Below, piece after piece: positions 7,877 to 17,323 of a DNA stretch of 64,000 nucleotides. Under the pieces are notes generated by a model. The model saw only the letters and a program-made list of their open reading frames with translations, did not search any database and was not told the DNA's origin. Both the position numbers and the translations under genes were made by a program. The stretch comes from an uncultured Dorea sp. (lineage in GTDB: Bacteria; Bacillota; Clostridia; Lachnospirales; Lachnospiraceae), in assembly GCA_910589275.1 (NCBI GenBank), contig CAJUTH010000013.1:9312-73311 (forward strand). Direction: 5' to 3'. Position 1 is the first letter of the stretch. Each line of letters opens with the position of its first letter.

Positions 7877-9920
7877 ATTCATCATTATCTATGTTTCCAT
7901 AAACTGCCGCGGAATGCGCTTCCATATGAACCAAAACGCTGCCTCCGTTAATCGGACAGACAGAATGCTGAACCGTATATCCGTCATTCGAACTATATAC
8001 CAGCCTTTGCAGCGCTCCTTCTATGGGAAATTCAGCAAGCTGCACCGGTATCTGTACCTGTACGTCATCCTCCCCGCCGTTCACAATTATTATAAACTGA
8101 TTCTCAATATCAAACCGCGCATACGCAAGCGCAGAACCCTCTACGGTGAGAATTTTAATCGAACCGGTCCGAAATGTCTGGTACTGCTTGTGGAGCTTTA
8201 TCATAATTTTATGAAACTCAATCAATTCCTTATCTTCTCCGCCCCATGGATATGTCCTCCGGTTGTCCGGATCCGTAAAACCGCAGAGCCCCGCTTCATC
8301 GCCGTAGTACACGGTAGGCGCTCCCACCCAGGTCATCTGCATCATTACGGCCTGACGCATAACGGCCACATTTACATTCTTTTCCGCATCCTCCGGGCTA
8401 TGATTTCCAATTCTTCCAACTACATGATTCGTTCTAGTCAGAAACCGGGAATGATCATGATTGGACAGTTCATTCATAGCCGTCTGCAGCGAAGGCGTCA
8501 TATAGCATGCCATATTATGGGAAATCGAGTGGACAAACGCGTAAGCATTTCCTCTTAAGTCCGCCCGTTCCTCATCACTGTGCTTTTCCATGCCTGTCAG
8601 GAACCAGGTAACCGGCTCCATAAAAGCATCGTAATTCATAACAGAATCCCACTCGTCGCCCTCTAACCATTCCTTTGGATCGCCATAGTGCTCTGCTAGA
8701 ATTAAGGCATTGGGATTGGCTTCCTTTACCGCCTTGCGGAATTTTTTCCAAAATTCATGATTATACTCCTTATCATGTCCTAAGTCCGCCGCCACATCCA
8801 GCCGCCACCCGTCTACATTGTACGGCGGCGACACCCATTTCCGACCAATCTGCAGCATATATTCCACCAAAGACTCCGAGGCTTCGTAATTCAGCTTCGG
8901 CAAGGTATCATGCCCCCACCATCCGTCATAATTTCCATTATCCGGCCATGCATCGTCTCCGGAATCCCTAAAGTCAAAATACGAGCGGTACGGGCTGTCA
9001 GCCGACACATAGGCCCCGGCCTCAAATCCCTCTCTGCCCTCATAAATACGTTCCCTATCCATCCATTTATGAAAGGAACCGCAATGATTGAACACGCCGT
9101 CCAGAATCACTTTCATTCCTCTCTCATGAATCTCCTCAACCAGCTCTGCAAAAAAACGATTGCTCGCCTCCAAATTTTCCCAGTCCGTCACCCGCTTCTG
9201 GTATCTGGCTGCACGAAAACCTTCCGGGCTGTCCGCTTCTGATTCGTCCAAATCGTTTATAATCACGCCGAAATGCGGATCAATATAATCATAATCCTGA
9301 TTGTCATACTTATGATTTGACGGAGATACAAACAGCGGATTGAAATAGATCACCTCTACCCCCAGATCCTGCAGGTAATCCAGCTTATCCTTTACCCCCT
9401 GCAGGTCTCCGCCGTAGAAATTCCGCACGTCCATGGCGGCCGGGGTCTGATTCCAGTCTTTTATTGCCTTCACCGGTTCATTGATATAATAATATTCATG
9501 ATCCACCACATCATTCGTGGGATCCCCTTTGCGGAAACGGTCTGTAAAAATCTGATACATAACCGCGCCCTTTGCCCAGTCAGGAGTTGTAAAACCGGGA
9601 CAAATCCGAAATGCATAGTCATCTACGATTCCATCGCACACTCCATACTGGTTATAATAAACAATCTCATCGCCCTTCTGTATACGGAAGCAGTATTGCA
9701 TTGCCTCCTCGCCTAATTCCCGGTAAATCCGATAGTAATCAAATCCCTGCACTGTATCCGCTTTTTCCATTTCATAATAATTTCCATTTGTATACAGCGC
9801 CACACTATCTGCATCATCGGCTGCCGTCCGAAACAAAAACTTTACTGTCTCGGATGGTTTCGGCTCCGGCGGTATTACATAATTCCCTGTCCCATCGCAA
9901 AATAAAGCCTCTCTGTTCAT
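7875..9920 (-). CDS. GH13 alpha-amylase family glycoside hydrolase (neopullulanase/cyclomaltodextrinase type)
   Basis: Alpha-glucan hydrolase (681 aa) with no signal peptide, so it probably acts in the cytoplasm on imported or stored glucans. An N-terminal beta-sandwich domain (about 1-110) precedes the catalytic barrel. GH13 regions are visible: DGVFNHCG at 274-281, GWRLDVAAD with nucleophile D375, LILAEHYG with acid/base E410, and LSNHDHSR with D489. A C-terminal beta domain starts near 600. The start ATG overlaps the ftsH stop (ATGA), so it is translationally coupled to ftsH, an uncommon pairing. Exact substrate is not determinable. Confidence 0.9.
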   Translation of the reverse strand: MNREALFCDGTGNYVIPPEPKPSETVKFLFRTAADDADSVALYTNGNYYEMEKADTVQGFDYYRIYRELGEEAMQYCFRIQKGDEIVYYNQYGVCDGIVDDYAFRICPGFTTPDWAKGAVMYQIFTDRFRKGDPTNDVVDHEYYYINEPVKAIKDWNQTPAAMDVRNFYGGDLQGVKDKLDYLQDLGVEVIYFNPLFVSPSNHKYDNQDYDYIDPHFGVIINDLDESEADSPEGFRAARYQKRVTDWENLEASNRFFAELVEEIHERGMKVILDGVFNHCGSFHKWMDRERIYEGREGFEAGAYVSADSPYRSYFDFRDSGDDAWPDNGNYDGWWGHDTLPKLNYEASESLVEYMLQIGRKWVSPPYNVDGWRLDVAADLGHDKEYNHEFWKKFRKAVKEANPNALILAEHYGDPKEWLEGDEWDSVMNYDAFMEPVTWFLTGMEKHSDEERADLRGNAYAFVHSISHNMACYMTPSLQTAMNELSNHDHSRFLTRTNHVVGRIGNHSPEDAEKNVNVAVMRQAVMMQMTWVGAPTVYYGDEAGLCGFTDPDNRRTYPWGGEDKELIEFHKIMIKLHKQYQTFRTGSIKILTVEGSALAYARFDIENQFIIIVNGGEDDVQVQIPVQLAEFPIEGALQRLVYSSNDGYTVQHSVCPINGGSVLVHMEAHSAAVYGNIDNDE

Positions 9921-11776
9921 ATAACCCCCAACTCTTCCGAGACTTCCGACACTTCCAAACCGTCAAACAGCGCCTCAAATTCTTCTCTAGTAATTTTCTC
10001 TTTCTCTAATAGTAATTGCGCGCAGTCACTCAATACCTGATGGTATTTGCGGATAATATTCCTTGCCCGCTGATAACATTCATCAATAATCCGCTTTATT
10101 TCCTGATCAATGGTTCCTGCCACGTCTTCTCCATAGCCCCTCTGGGTATGGACAAGGTCTCTTCCAATGAATACTTCATCGCTGTCGCTGTCATAATTGA
10201 TCAGTCCAAGCTTTTCAGACATGCCAAATTTTGTTACCATAGACCTTGCGATCCCGGTTGCCTGCTTAATATCCTGAGACGCCCCGGTCGTAATATCGCC
10301 AAATACCTCTTCCTCGGCGATACGTCCTCCAAGAGCAACCGTAATATCCTGAAGCATCTTGCCTCTGGTATTGAACATCTCATCCTTTTCCGGCAGCGGC
10401 ATCGTATAGCCCGCCGCCCCCATACCGGTCGGTATGATAGACACGCTATACACTGGTCCTACGTCCGGCAGAACATGAAATAGAATCGCATGGCCCGCCT
10501 CATGGTATGCCGTAATCTTCTTCTCTTTCTCGGAAATAACCCTGCTTTTCTTTTCGGCGCCGATTCCCACTTTTACAAAAGCATGGCGGATATCCGACTG
10601 ACGGATATAAACCCGTCCTTCCTTTGCCGCAAGAATCGCCGCTTCATTCAGAAGATTCTCCAGATCCGCCCCTGTAAAGCCTGCCGTCGTCTGGGCAATC
10701 TGCTTCAAATCCACATCATCTCCCAGCGGCTTGCCCTTGGCATGAACCTTTAGGATATCTTCTCTGCCCTGAATATCCGGGCGGCCTACCGATACCTTTC
10801 TGTCAAAACGTCCCGGCCTTAAAATCGCGGGATCCAGAATATCCACGCGGTTGGTAGCCGACATCACAATAATTCCCTCGTTAACGCCAAATCCATCCAT
10901 CTCGACAAGGAGCTGATTCAGCGTCTGCTCTCTCTCGTCATGGCCGCCTCCCATGCCGGTGCCGCGGCGTCTCGCCACCGCGTCAATCTCATCGATAAAT
11001 ATAATACAAGGTGCATTTTTCTTGGCGTCCTCAAACAAATCTCTGACACGCGACGCGCCTACGCCTACAAACATCTCTACAAAGTCCGAACCGGAAATCG
11101 TAAAGAACGGCACTCCCGCTTCCCCGGCAACCGCCTTGGCAAGCAATGTCTTACCGGTTCCGGGCGGTCCCACCAAAAGAACGCCCTTCGGGATTCTTGC
11201 TCCCACCTGAATATATTTCTTAGGAGCTTTTAAAAAGTCGACGATCTCCTCTAGTTCTTCCTTCTCTTCCTGAAGTCCCGCCACATCGGCAAAGGTTACT
11301 TTTTTATTTCCCGTATGGAGCTTCGCGCGGTTCTTGCCAAAATTCATCGCCTTACTGTTGGCGCCGTTCTGCCTGTTCATCAGATAAAACAGCAGCAAAA
11401 CTCCGGCAAGCATGACCATCACCGGGAAAACCGTCGTCATGAGCCAGTTTTCTTCCGGTATATCATTCATCCTAAATTCAGCCTTCTGCTCCTTTAAATA
11501 TTCACAGATATCATTGACATCTGACACATAGAGCGTCCACTCTTCTCTGTCTTCCCCGCCCTTACGGGTAAGCTCAACCCGCCCTGTAGGAACATCCCGG
11601 TTCTGTACCACCACAATGTTTTCAGCCTGTCCTCTTTCAACGATATTGTAAAATTCCTGATATGTCAGTTGTCTCCCCTGCTGCTCAATCTGATTCGTAA
11701 ACCAGAGCGCACCGAATATTATAACGATAAGCAGCAGAAAAGTTATGCCTCCTGGTCCCTTTCTTCTATTATCCAA
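9917..11776 (-). CDS. ftsH: ATP-dependent zinc metalloprotease FtsH
   Basis: Membrane-anchored AAA+ protease (619 aa) that degrades misfolded and regulatory proteins. Two membrane spans lie at about 9-27 and 112-132, with a small external domain between them. Walker A is GPPGTGKT, Walker B is IIFIDEIDAV, the second region of homology follows, and the zinc site is HEAGH. It lies directly downstream of hpt, as in Bacillus. Confidence 0.97.
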   Translation of the reverse strand: MDNRRKGPGGITFLLLIVIIFGALWFTNQIEQQGRQLTYQEFYNIVERGQAENIVVVQNRDVPTGRVELTRKGGEDREEWTLYVSDVNDICEYLKEQKAEFRMNDIPEENWLMTTVFPVMVMLAGVLLLFYLMNRQNGANSKAMNFGKNRAKLHTGNKKVTFADVAGLQEEKEELEEIVDFLKAPKKYIQVGARIPKGVLLVGPPGTGKTLLAKAVAGEAGVPFFTISGSDFVEMFVGVGASRVRDLFEDAKKNAPCIIFIDEIDAVARRRGTGMGGGHDEREQTLNQLLVEMDGFGVNEGIIVMSATNRVDILDPAILRPGRFDRKVSVGRPDIQGREDILKVHAKGKPLGDDVDLKQIAQTTAGFTGADLENLLNEAAILAAKEGRVYIRQSDIRHAFVKVGIGAEKKSRVISEKEKKITAYHEAGHAILFHVLPDVGPVYSVSIIPTGMGAAGYTMPLPEKDEMFNTRGKMLQDITVALGGRIAEEEVFGDITTGASQDIKQATGIARSMVTKFGMSEKLGLINYDSDSDEVFIGRDLVHTQRGYGEDVAGTIDQEIKRIIDECYQRARNIIRKYHQVLSDCAQLLLEKEKITREEFEALFDGLEVSEVSEELGVI

Positions 11777-11791
11777 ACCTGTATACTCCTC

Positions 11792-12319
11792 CTACTCTGC
11801 CCCTTCCACTACGCCAATATATGGAAGGTTTCTATATTTTTGCGCATAATCCAGACCATATCCCACTACAAATTCATCTGGAATATTAAACCCCACATAA
11901 TCCACATTTACCTGTTTTACCCGCCTTTCCGGCTTATCAAGAAGTGTGCAGAGACGGATACTTGCCGGATTCCTCTTCTCAAGCAGCTCGATCAGATGAT
12001 AAAGAGTCCGTCCCGAATCAATAATATCCTCTACGATTAATACATCCTTACCCTCTAATGGTTCATCCAGATCTTTGACAATCTTCACCACGCCGCTTGA
12101 CTTTGTATCAGCCCCATAGCTGGAAACACTCATAAAATCCATGCTCACCGGAATCGTTATCCGCTTGGCAAGCTCACACATAAAGAACACTCCGCCCTTT
12201 AGTATGCAGATTAAATGTATCTCTTTCCCTTCATAATCCTTGCTGATCTGCTCTCCGATTTCACATATCTTCTTATCCACGTCTTTTTCAGACACCAATA
12301 CCCGAATCGTCTCTGCCAT
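11792..12319 (-). CDS. hpt: Hypoxanthine phosphoribosyltransferase
   Basis: Purine salvage enzyme (175 aa) that makes IMP/GMP from hypoxanthine or guanine and PRPP. The PRPP loop is visible (VLIVEDIIDSGRTLYHL), as is the flexible loop SVSSYGADTKSSG and the C-terminal YRNLPYIGVV. I start at ATG 12319, preceded by GGAGGATAAAGGG. The longer in-frame ORF to 12481 overlaps tilS and is not used. The gap to tilS is only 4 nt. Confidence 0.95.
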   Translation of the reverse strand: MAETIRVLVSEKDVDKKICEIGEQISKDYEGKEIHLICILKGGVFFMCELAKRITIPVSMDFMSVSSYGADTKSSGVVKIVKDLDEPLEGKDVLIVEDIIDSGRTLYHLIELLEKRNPASIRLCTLLDKPERRVKQVNVDYVGFNIPDEFVVGYGLDYAQKYRNLPYIGVVEGAE

Positions 12320-12323
12320 CCCT

Positions 12324-13730
12324 TTATCCTCCGTAATGATCAAAACTAATTTCCAAAATCCTTTTGGTTTCCTTAGTAACCTGATACCTCTTGCTCTGCC
12401 TGTATCCGACAATCCACAGAATCTCCGACCCTTCAGCAACCAGCGGAACGTAACCTCTCCGGTCTCCCGGCACTTTCTCATTAATAAAATAAGACTTTAT
12501 CTTCTGGGTATGCCCATGCTGGTCAATCGCCAGATAATCTCCCGGTTTCCGGGTTCTAAGAACAATGCCACTCTGTATTATATCATAGTTAAACCATTTC
12601 GTGTAGGGGCGTTTCTCAAATGTATCCGGGATTTCTCTGCAATGAAAAATCCTGATATGCACACCGCCTTCTAGCTCCTTTGCCATATCTGGTTCATCCC
12701 CGCCGCACAGCAAAAGCTCCTTCTTATCATCAGCCGCGTCCGCCTTCTGTTCCTGCCCTCTTCCGGCAACATAAATATCCTGATATCTCCGCTCAGCCTT
12801 CAGCCCAAAGGGAAGCGTACAACTCTTCCCTGTCTGTCTGCCGACAAGCCCTTCCACTGACCTGATATGGACAGCCTCGATATTCTTCGCCTCTCCTGCC
12901 GCTTCTTTAAGAAGCTTTTGAATTAAATAGGGTCTGACAGCTTTGTCAACCTTCTCAAATTTCCTAATATTCAGCAGATATGCGCCATCCTGAACTGACA
13001 CGCAGGTTTTCCACAAGTCTTCTGTCTGCCGGTCAATATACCCTTTCAGAGCCTCTATCTGTTCAGACAGCTCCAGCATATGTTCTACTGTTTTCCGATT
13101 GATTTCCGATTCTAAATATGGCAGGATATGATTCCTGATCCGGTTTCTGGCATAGATATCTTCCTGATTGGTTGAATCCTTACAGCTTAAAATCCCTTCC
13201 GTCTTCAGGTATTCTTCAATCTCCGCCTTTCGGACAATCAACAGCGGACGGATATATTCACCTGCCACAGGACGTATTCCGGTCATTCCCTGAATCCCGG
13301 TTCCTCTCGCCATATGAAGAAGCATTGTCTCCGCATTATCATCCATATGATGGGCCAGTGCGATCTTTGTCCCCCCATATTCTCGAACCGCCTCCCGGTA
13401 GGCCCTCCGCCTTACTTCCCGGCCAGCCTCCTCTGTGGATAGCCCATGCTTCCCTGCATAAGCGGCCACGTCCTCCGTTACTATCTTCAGCGGAACACCC
13501 ATTTTCCGGCAGAAATCTATTACAAACTGTTCATCCCTGTCGGCCTCCGCCCCTCGAAGACAGTGGTTTACATGGACTGCCGCCATGCCAAACCTCTGCT
13601 CAGACTGAAGCTTATTTAAAACACAAAGAAGGCATATAGAATCCGGTCCTCCCGATACGCCTGCAACAACCATATCCGATTCATGAAGCATATGGTACTT
13701 TCGCACATACGCCTTTATCTTTTCATACAT
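12324..13730 (-). CDS. tilS: tRNA(Ile)-lysidine synthetase
   Basis: Converts C34 of the CAU-anticodon isoleucine tRNA to lysidine, so that it reads AUA (468 aa). The PP-loop is AGVSGGPDSICLL near residue 25; HHMDDNAETMLLHM and GTGIQGMTG follow. The C-terminal substrate domain extends from about 380. It forms an operon with hpt and ftsH. Confidence 0.95.
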   Translation of the reverse strand: MYEKIKAYVRKYHMLHESDMVVAGVSGGPDSICLLCVLNKLQSEQRFGMAAVHVNHCLRGAEADRDEQFVIDFCRKMGVPLKIVTEDVAAYAGKHGLSTEEAGREVRRRAYREAVREYGGTKIALAHHMDDNAETMLLHMARGTGIQGMTGIRPVAGEYIRPLLIVRKAEIEEYLKTEGILSCKDSTNQEDIYARNRIRNHILPYLESEINRKTVEHMLELSEQIEALKGYIDRQTEDLWKTCVSVQDGAYLLNIRKFEKVDKAVRPYLIQKLLKEAAGEAKNIEAVHIRSVEGLVGRQTGKSCTLPFGLKAERRYQDIYVAGRGQEQKADAADDKKELLLCGGDEPDMAKELEGGVHIRIFHCREIPDTFEKRPYTKWFNYDIIQSGIVLRTRKPGDYLAIDQHGHTQKIKSYFINEKVPGDRRGYVPLVAEGSEILWIVGYRQSKRYQVTKETKRILEISFDHYGG

Positions 13731-13854
13731 AGGTATTTCTTATCACAGCTCCCCATAAAATGAATCGCCCGCCGTTTACCATGCCGCTTCACAGCGCTAC
13801 TGCACGGCTGAAATTATTTTACATACTATTTCCAGAAAATGCAACCCCTGATTC

Positions 13855-15258
13855 TTATAATTCCCATACGCCGATTACGATAACCGTCATATCGTCCATT
13901 GGCGCCTCGCCGGTCCACTCTAATACCTGCTCTAATATATAATGCGCCATCTCCTTCGGGTTCTGGCTTCTCGTTCCTTTGATGAAGGTTCCGATCAAAG
14001 ACTCCTGTTCTCCTACCGGCAGGGCATCCGTCACTCCATCCGTCACCATAATCACAAAATCTCCGTCGTGCAGTTCTCTGCTGATACAATCAATCTCAAT
14101 ATTTTGAATAACACCGATTGGAAGCGTAGCAGAAGTTATCTTCTCAATCCGGTCCGAATACCGGATAAATGTTGTTGAAGCTCCGGCTTTCAACAGCTCG
14201 CAGCTCCCCTCATACAAATCAAACACACACATGTCGACTGTAGAAAAATACACCTCTTCCCGGCCCATGACCAGCGCAGTATTCAGAATCTGAATCGCCA
14301 TTTCCATGGGAAATCCCGCCGTGAGAAGCTCCTCCATCATTTCCACCACCATAGCGCTCTCCCGAAACGCCTCTTCGCCGGAGCCCATCCCGTCCGACAG
14401 AACTACTCCTTCCTTTCCTCCGGGAATGGCCGTCATAAGAAATGTATCCCCGGAAATCTGTTCACATCCCTTCCCTATCTTTGCCACCCCCTGAAGCGTA
14501 TGGTATCTGGCGCTTTCCCTTATAATAACCGTACTGTATTCTTCCCATATGAGAGGCTGTTCCCCAGTTTCCGGATGCATGGAACGCCCGGTACAGGCGC
14601 TTAAGATTTTTGCCACTTCCTTTGTCGCCACGCACTGTCCCTTCTGCGACTTCAGGGTCAGATGAATCTCATATTTTCCCTTCTCAGACATATAAAATAC
14701 CGTGCTGATAACCCGGATGCCTACTCTTTTCAACTGGCTGCGTATCTTTTTCTCCAGCCGCTCGTCTGAAAAAATCCCCGCTCCCAATTGTCTTGCCGTC
14801 CTCTGGAGCATATCTGCAAATGAAATCAGGGACATTGCACAGCCCTCTCTGTTCTGTACAATCCGATTATTCCATAACAGCTTCTGCTTGGCATCGCCAA
14901 ACACTTCTAAGGTCTCCCGCAGGAATCTGGGCGCCATATCGCATTTTTTCTGAAGCTTTCTCTTTACCTCTGTATTCAGCTCCGCTCCGTATTCCTCCAC
15001 CGTACAGAGAATTTCATATACCATCTGGCAGGTATGAATCCGGTTTTCCCCCAGACACCAGTTCCTTTTCTCACAATTTGCACAGACTCGTTCCGATACC
15101 CGAAGGAACATCTCTTCAATCTCATCCTTTGTAAATGTTCCTTTATAATCCTCCAGATACAAAAAAGTCTCCGATAAATGCTTCAGCGAATCTGCAAACT
15201 TGTCCATCTGGATAATATATGGGTTGGAAAATATTTCTCTGTCCTTTACAATCTCCAT
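13855..15258 (-). CDS. spoIIE: SpoIIE family PP2C phosphatase, short form without membrane domain
   Basis: Forespore sigma-F activator by position and fold (467 aa). A Cys-containing regulatory stretch (CANCEKRNWCLGENRIHTC, about 60-80) and central regulatory domain precede a C-terminal PP2C domain with KIGKGCEQISGDTF, LSDGMGSGEEA and VTDGVTDALP metal-site Asp residues. Typical SpoIIE is about 800 aa with around ten N-terminal membrane spans; none are present here. The start at 15258 follows AGGAGG; the upstream ATG at 15276 has that same motif inside its coding sequence. Lies between divIC and tilS as in Bacillus. Confidence 0.88.
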   Translation of the reverse strand: MEIVKDREIFSNPYIIQMDKFADSLKHLSETFLYLEDYKGTFTKDEIEEMFLRVSERVCANCEKRNWCLGENRIHTCQMVYEILCTVEEYGAELNTEVKRKLQKKCDMAPRFLRETLEVFGDAKQKLLWNNRIVQNREGCAMSLISFADMLQRTARQLGAGIFSDERLEKKIRSQLKRVGIRVISTVFYMSEKGKYEIHLTLKSQKGQCVATKEVAKILSACTGRSMHPETGEQPLIWEEYSTVIIRESARYHTLQGVAKIGKGCEQISGDTFLMTAIPGGKEGVVLSDGMGSGEEAFRESAMVVEMMEELLTAGFPMEMAIQILNTALVMGREEVYFSTVDMCVFDLYEGSCELLKAGASTTFIRYSDRIEKITSATLPIGVIQNIEIDCISRELHDGDFVIMVTDGVTDALPVGEQESLIGTFIKGTRSQNPKEMAHYILEQVLEWTGEAPMDDMTVIVIGVWEL

Positions 15259-15284
15259 ATTCCCCTCCTGCTTCATAAAAGTTC

Positions 15285-15375
15285 AAAATCAAATAGGGAC
15301 GGCTTATCGCACCCTGCTCGCCGCACAGGGCGCGGGCTGCTCTAACAGCCACCTTCCGCGCGCTCCTGCGCATAA
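15285..15375 (-). other. Unassigned hairpin-rich intergenic segment
   Basis: On minus, three short hairpins follow each other: GCGCG/CGCGC enclosing GGCTG/CAGCC, then CCCTG/CAGGG. In Bacillus this interval holds two tRNA genes. I looked for a tRNA cloverleaf with a GGTTC arm and did not find one. It could be leader structure for spoIIE or a decayed element. Confidence 0.3.
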
Positions 15376-15376
15376 T

Positions 15377-15414
15377 AAAGAGCATCAGGGAATCTCCCTG
15401 ATGCTCTTCTTTTG
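15377..15414 (-). terminator. Terminator after divIC
   Basis: An 11-bp perfect stem, GAGCATCAGGG with CCCTGATGCTC, and a 4-nt loop, with T-rich sequence on both sides. It lies a few nt beyond the divIC stop codon. Confidence 0.8.
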
Positions 15415-15421
15415 TACTTTA

Positions 15422-15742
15422 TTATTTTCTCTTAAATATGGTCTCATTCTCATAAATAAGTCCCAGTTTATCTCTAGCAGTTTGCTCAACATACTCGTTA
15501 GTTCCCACATAATCTTCCATCTGTTCTATTTCCCCGGTCCGCTCTTTCTCTTCCTGAATCTGCGCTTCCAGCTCTGCTTCCTGCTCAATATAGGACTGGT
15601 TTTTCGCACGGAGTGAAATGCTGCTAACTGATACAACCGCAACCAACAGCAAAATAACACCGCTTATTCCAAGCACGCTCGACCTATGCTTCCGCAATCG
15701 GCTCCTGCGCCTGTTTACACGACTTTTTTGTTTGATACCCAT
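15422..15742 (-). CDS. divIC: Septum formation initiator DivIC/FtsB family
   Basis: Small bitopic division protein (106 aa). It has a very basic cytoplasmic N-terminus (KQKSRVNRRRSRLRKHRSS), one membrane span at about 24-43, an extracellular coiled coil (EAELEAQIQEEKERTGEIEQ) and the family end motif around YVEQTARDKLGLIYENETIF. In the divisome it pairs with FtsL. Genomic order YabP-YabQ-DivIC-SpoIIE supports the name. Confidence 0.92.
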   Translation of the reverse strand: MGIKQKSRVNRRRSRLRKHRSSVLGISGVILLLVAVVSVSSISLRAKNQSYIEQEAELEAQIQEEKERTGEIEQMEDYVGTNEYVEQTARDKLGLIYENETIFKRK

Positions 15743-15849
15743 TTTATATACTCCTCATAACCGGCGCCCCCGCCGGACAAACCCCTCATCATAGATATTA
15801 ATACCTTATCCTGTTTTGACATGAATTTCAATACTTTTTTTACGATTTC

Positions 15850-16161
15850 TCATTTCTTTTTTTTATACAATCCAGCCCTTATTTTCCGAAAAACCCTTCC
15901 AGCCAGCATAAACACTAAGAGTCCGGCCCCTGCCCCAATTATGAAATACCAGCGGATACTGCCGCTGCTTGTGCTATAAATCTGCACAAATATGTATATT
16001 GCCGTGCCAACCCAGTATATTCCATCCTCTACTGCAATCACTGATAGAGAATGAGGAATTACCCTGCGCAGCTTCCTAATGCAGAGATATGCGCAGGCTG
16101 CAGTCATTCCTGTCAAAAAAGCCGTCAAAAAAGCAGCTATTTCCGTTCTCAGACCCTGCAT
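15850..16161 (-). CDS. yabQ: Spore cortex biosynthesis protein YabQ
   Basis: Small membrane protein (103 aa) with about three hydrophobic segments (residues 7-27, 45-65, 72-90) and a basic tail (RKIRAGLYKKKK). Assigned mainly by position, immediately after YabP and before DivIC, and by size. YabQ is needed for spore cortex formation in Bacillus. Sequence similarity alone is weak in this family. Confidence 0.75.
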   Translation of the reverse strand: MQGLRTEIAAFLTAFLTGMTAACAYLCIRKLRRVIPHSLSVIAVEDGIYWVGTAIYIFVQIYSTSSGSIRWYFIIGAGAGLLVFMLAGRVFRKIRAGLYKKKK

Positions 16162-16179
16162 AGCTTCACACTTCCCAAG

Positions 16180-16464
16180 CTAACGAAACAGCTTGCCAAG
16201 AAATGACTCCCCATTTTTCGCCTGTTGATGTACCTCAGAATAGGCAAAACTATCAATATTTCCCGACAGATCCACTTCGCCCTTTTCTAGATTCAGCCGA
16301 TTCACATGCATATCCGTTCCCTTAACCATCAGCATTCCCTGCTCGGTCTCCAGCAATATTTCATTCAAATCAAAAGATAAAACATCCAGCACTCCCGTTA
16401 CCAGACTGGTCTTACGGTTGTTTACCACCAGTTTGTGCGTACCGCCCGCCTGCTTTTCATCCAT
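16180..16464 (-). CDS. yabP: Sporulation protein YabP
   Basis: YabP/YqfC-family protein (94 aa). The conserved block HKLVVNNRKTSLVTGVLDVL followed by SFDLNEILLETEQGMLMVKG and LNLEKGEVDLSGNID is characteristic. It is expressed in the mother cell in Bacillus and required for the cortex. It lies 19 nt upstream of yabQ, likely co-transcribed. Confidence 0.9.
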   Translation of the reverse strand: MDEKQAGGTHKLVVNNRKTSLVTGVLDVLSFDLNEILLETEQGMLMVKGTDMHVNRLNLEKGEVDLSGNIDSFAYSEVHQQAKNGESFLGKLFR

Positions 16465-16514
16465 TTATTATCACAACCTTTCTAAACAAAATTATGCCCG
16501 GCTGTGAATAATTA

Positions 16515-16754
16515 TTACAAATATTTAAACAGTTCCTTTGCTTCTTCCTTTTTCGTGGTATCCCTGATTTCCAAAACTTCTACTTTAACAGTTCTTGTGC
16601 CGAACTGAATCTCAATCACATCACCGGGTTTCACCTTTGCAGATGCTTTTGCCACGGCGCCGTTCACCAATACCCTCCCCGCGTCGCAGGCCTCGTTGGC
16701 CACCGTCCTTCTCTTAATCAATCTAGATACCTTCAAAAATTTATCTAACCGCAT
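16515..16754 (-). CDS. S4-domain RNA-binding protein (RqcP/YabO type)
   Basis: A 79-aa S4 domain: MRLDKFLKVSRLIKRRTVANEACDAG then RVLVNGAVAKASAKVKPGDVIEI. In Bacillus the homologue at this locus (RqcP, YabO) binds the large ribosomal subunit during rescue and C-terminal tailing of stalled chains. The start at 16754 has GGAAGGGAG upstream; the ORF continues 13 codons further without support. Flanked by HU and yabP. Confidence 0.9.
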   Translation of the reverse strand: MRLDKFLKVSRLIKRRTVANEACDAGRVLVNGAVAKASAKVKPGDVIEIQFGTRTVKVEVLEIRDTTKKEEAKELFKYL

Positions 16755-16813
16755 CTTTCTTCTCCCTTCCTGTCTTATAAAAAGTGTGCGCATCCCCCGG
16801 AGGGGTATTTGAC

Positions 16814-16870
16814 TTCATAGGAAAGGCCAGATACTTTAGTGCTTCACAGCGACAAGAACTTTCCTATGAA
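16814..16870. repeat. 12-bp inverted repeat upstream of the S4 gene
   Basis: TTCATAGGAAAG at 16814-16825 is matched by its exact reverse complement at 16859-16870 across 33 bp. It lies between HU and the S4 gene, next to the HU terminator, and could shape a leader or a read-through transcript. Confidence 0.5.
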
Positions 16871-16877
16871 ATAAAGA

Positions 16878-16904
16878 ATGGCATCGGGTGGATCCCGATG
16901 CCTC
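16878..16904 (-). terminator. Terminator after the HU gene
   Basis: A 9-bp stem GGCATCGGG/CCCGATGCC with a 5-nt loop, followed on minus by ATTCTTTATTTC. The T-run is broken, so some read-through is possible. Confidence 0.65.
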
Positions 16905-16930
16905 TGTATACATGCTTAAATCAAACCTTC

Positions 16931-17206
16931 TTATTTGTTAACAGCATCTTTCAAAGCCTTGCCTGCTTTAAACTTAGGTGCTGTGCAAGCTTCAATCTTC
17001 ATAGACGCGCCTGTCTGAGGATTTCTTCCCTCTCTGGCTGCTCTTTTACTTACTTCGAACGTACCGAATCCAACCAGTTGAACTTTTCCACCCTTCTGGA
17101 GTTCTTCAGTAACAACATCAACAAACGCCAGCAAAGCTTTCTCTGAATCCTTCTTAGACAGCTCTGCCTTCTCAGCGATTGCTGCTACCAATTCTGTTTT
17201 ATTCAT
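16931..17206 (-). CDS. HU family DNA-binding protein
   Basis: Nucleoid protein (91 aa). The family start MNKTELVAAIAEKAELSKKD and the DNA-binding arm GFGTFEVSKRAAREGRNPQT are both present. Start 17206 is preceded by GAGGAGG. It binds and bends DNA nonspecifically as a dimer. Confidence 0.96.
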   Translation of the reverse strand: MNKTELVAAIAEKAELSKKDSEKALLAFVDVVTEELQKGGKVQLVGFGTFEVSKRAAREGRNPQTGASMKIEACTAPKFKAGKALKDAVNK

Positions 17207-17323
17207 GTATAATTTCCTCCTCTTGTTTCTTTGCATCATCATGCCTCATTCCTGTTATACATCTTTTCTATTTGTTTGTCAAGGCAATATACCCGAAAAA
17301 ACCGCTAGTTTATAGGGTTTCTA

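Noticed and set aside
15285..15375. Possible tRNA genes between divIC and spoIIE, as in Bacillus
   Set aside because: No acceptor-stem pairing or GGTTC T-arm; only short hairpins.
15761..15776. CCGGCG/CGCCGG hairpin between divIC and yabQ as a terminator
   Set aside because: No T-run; likely only local structure in a co-transcribed region.
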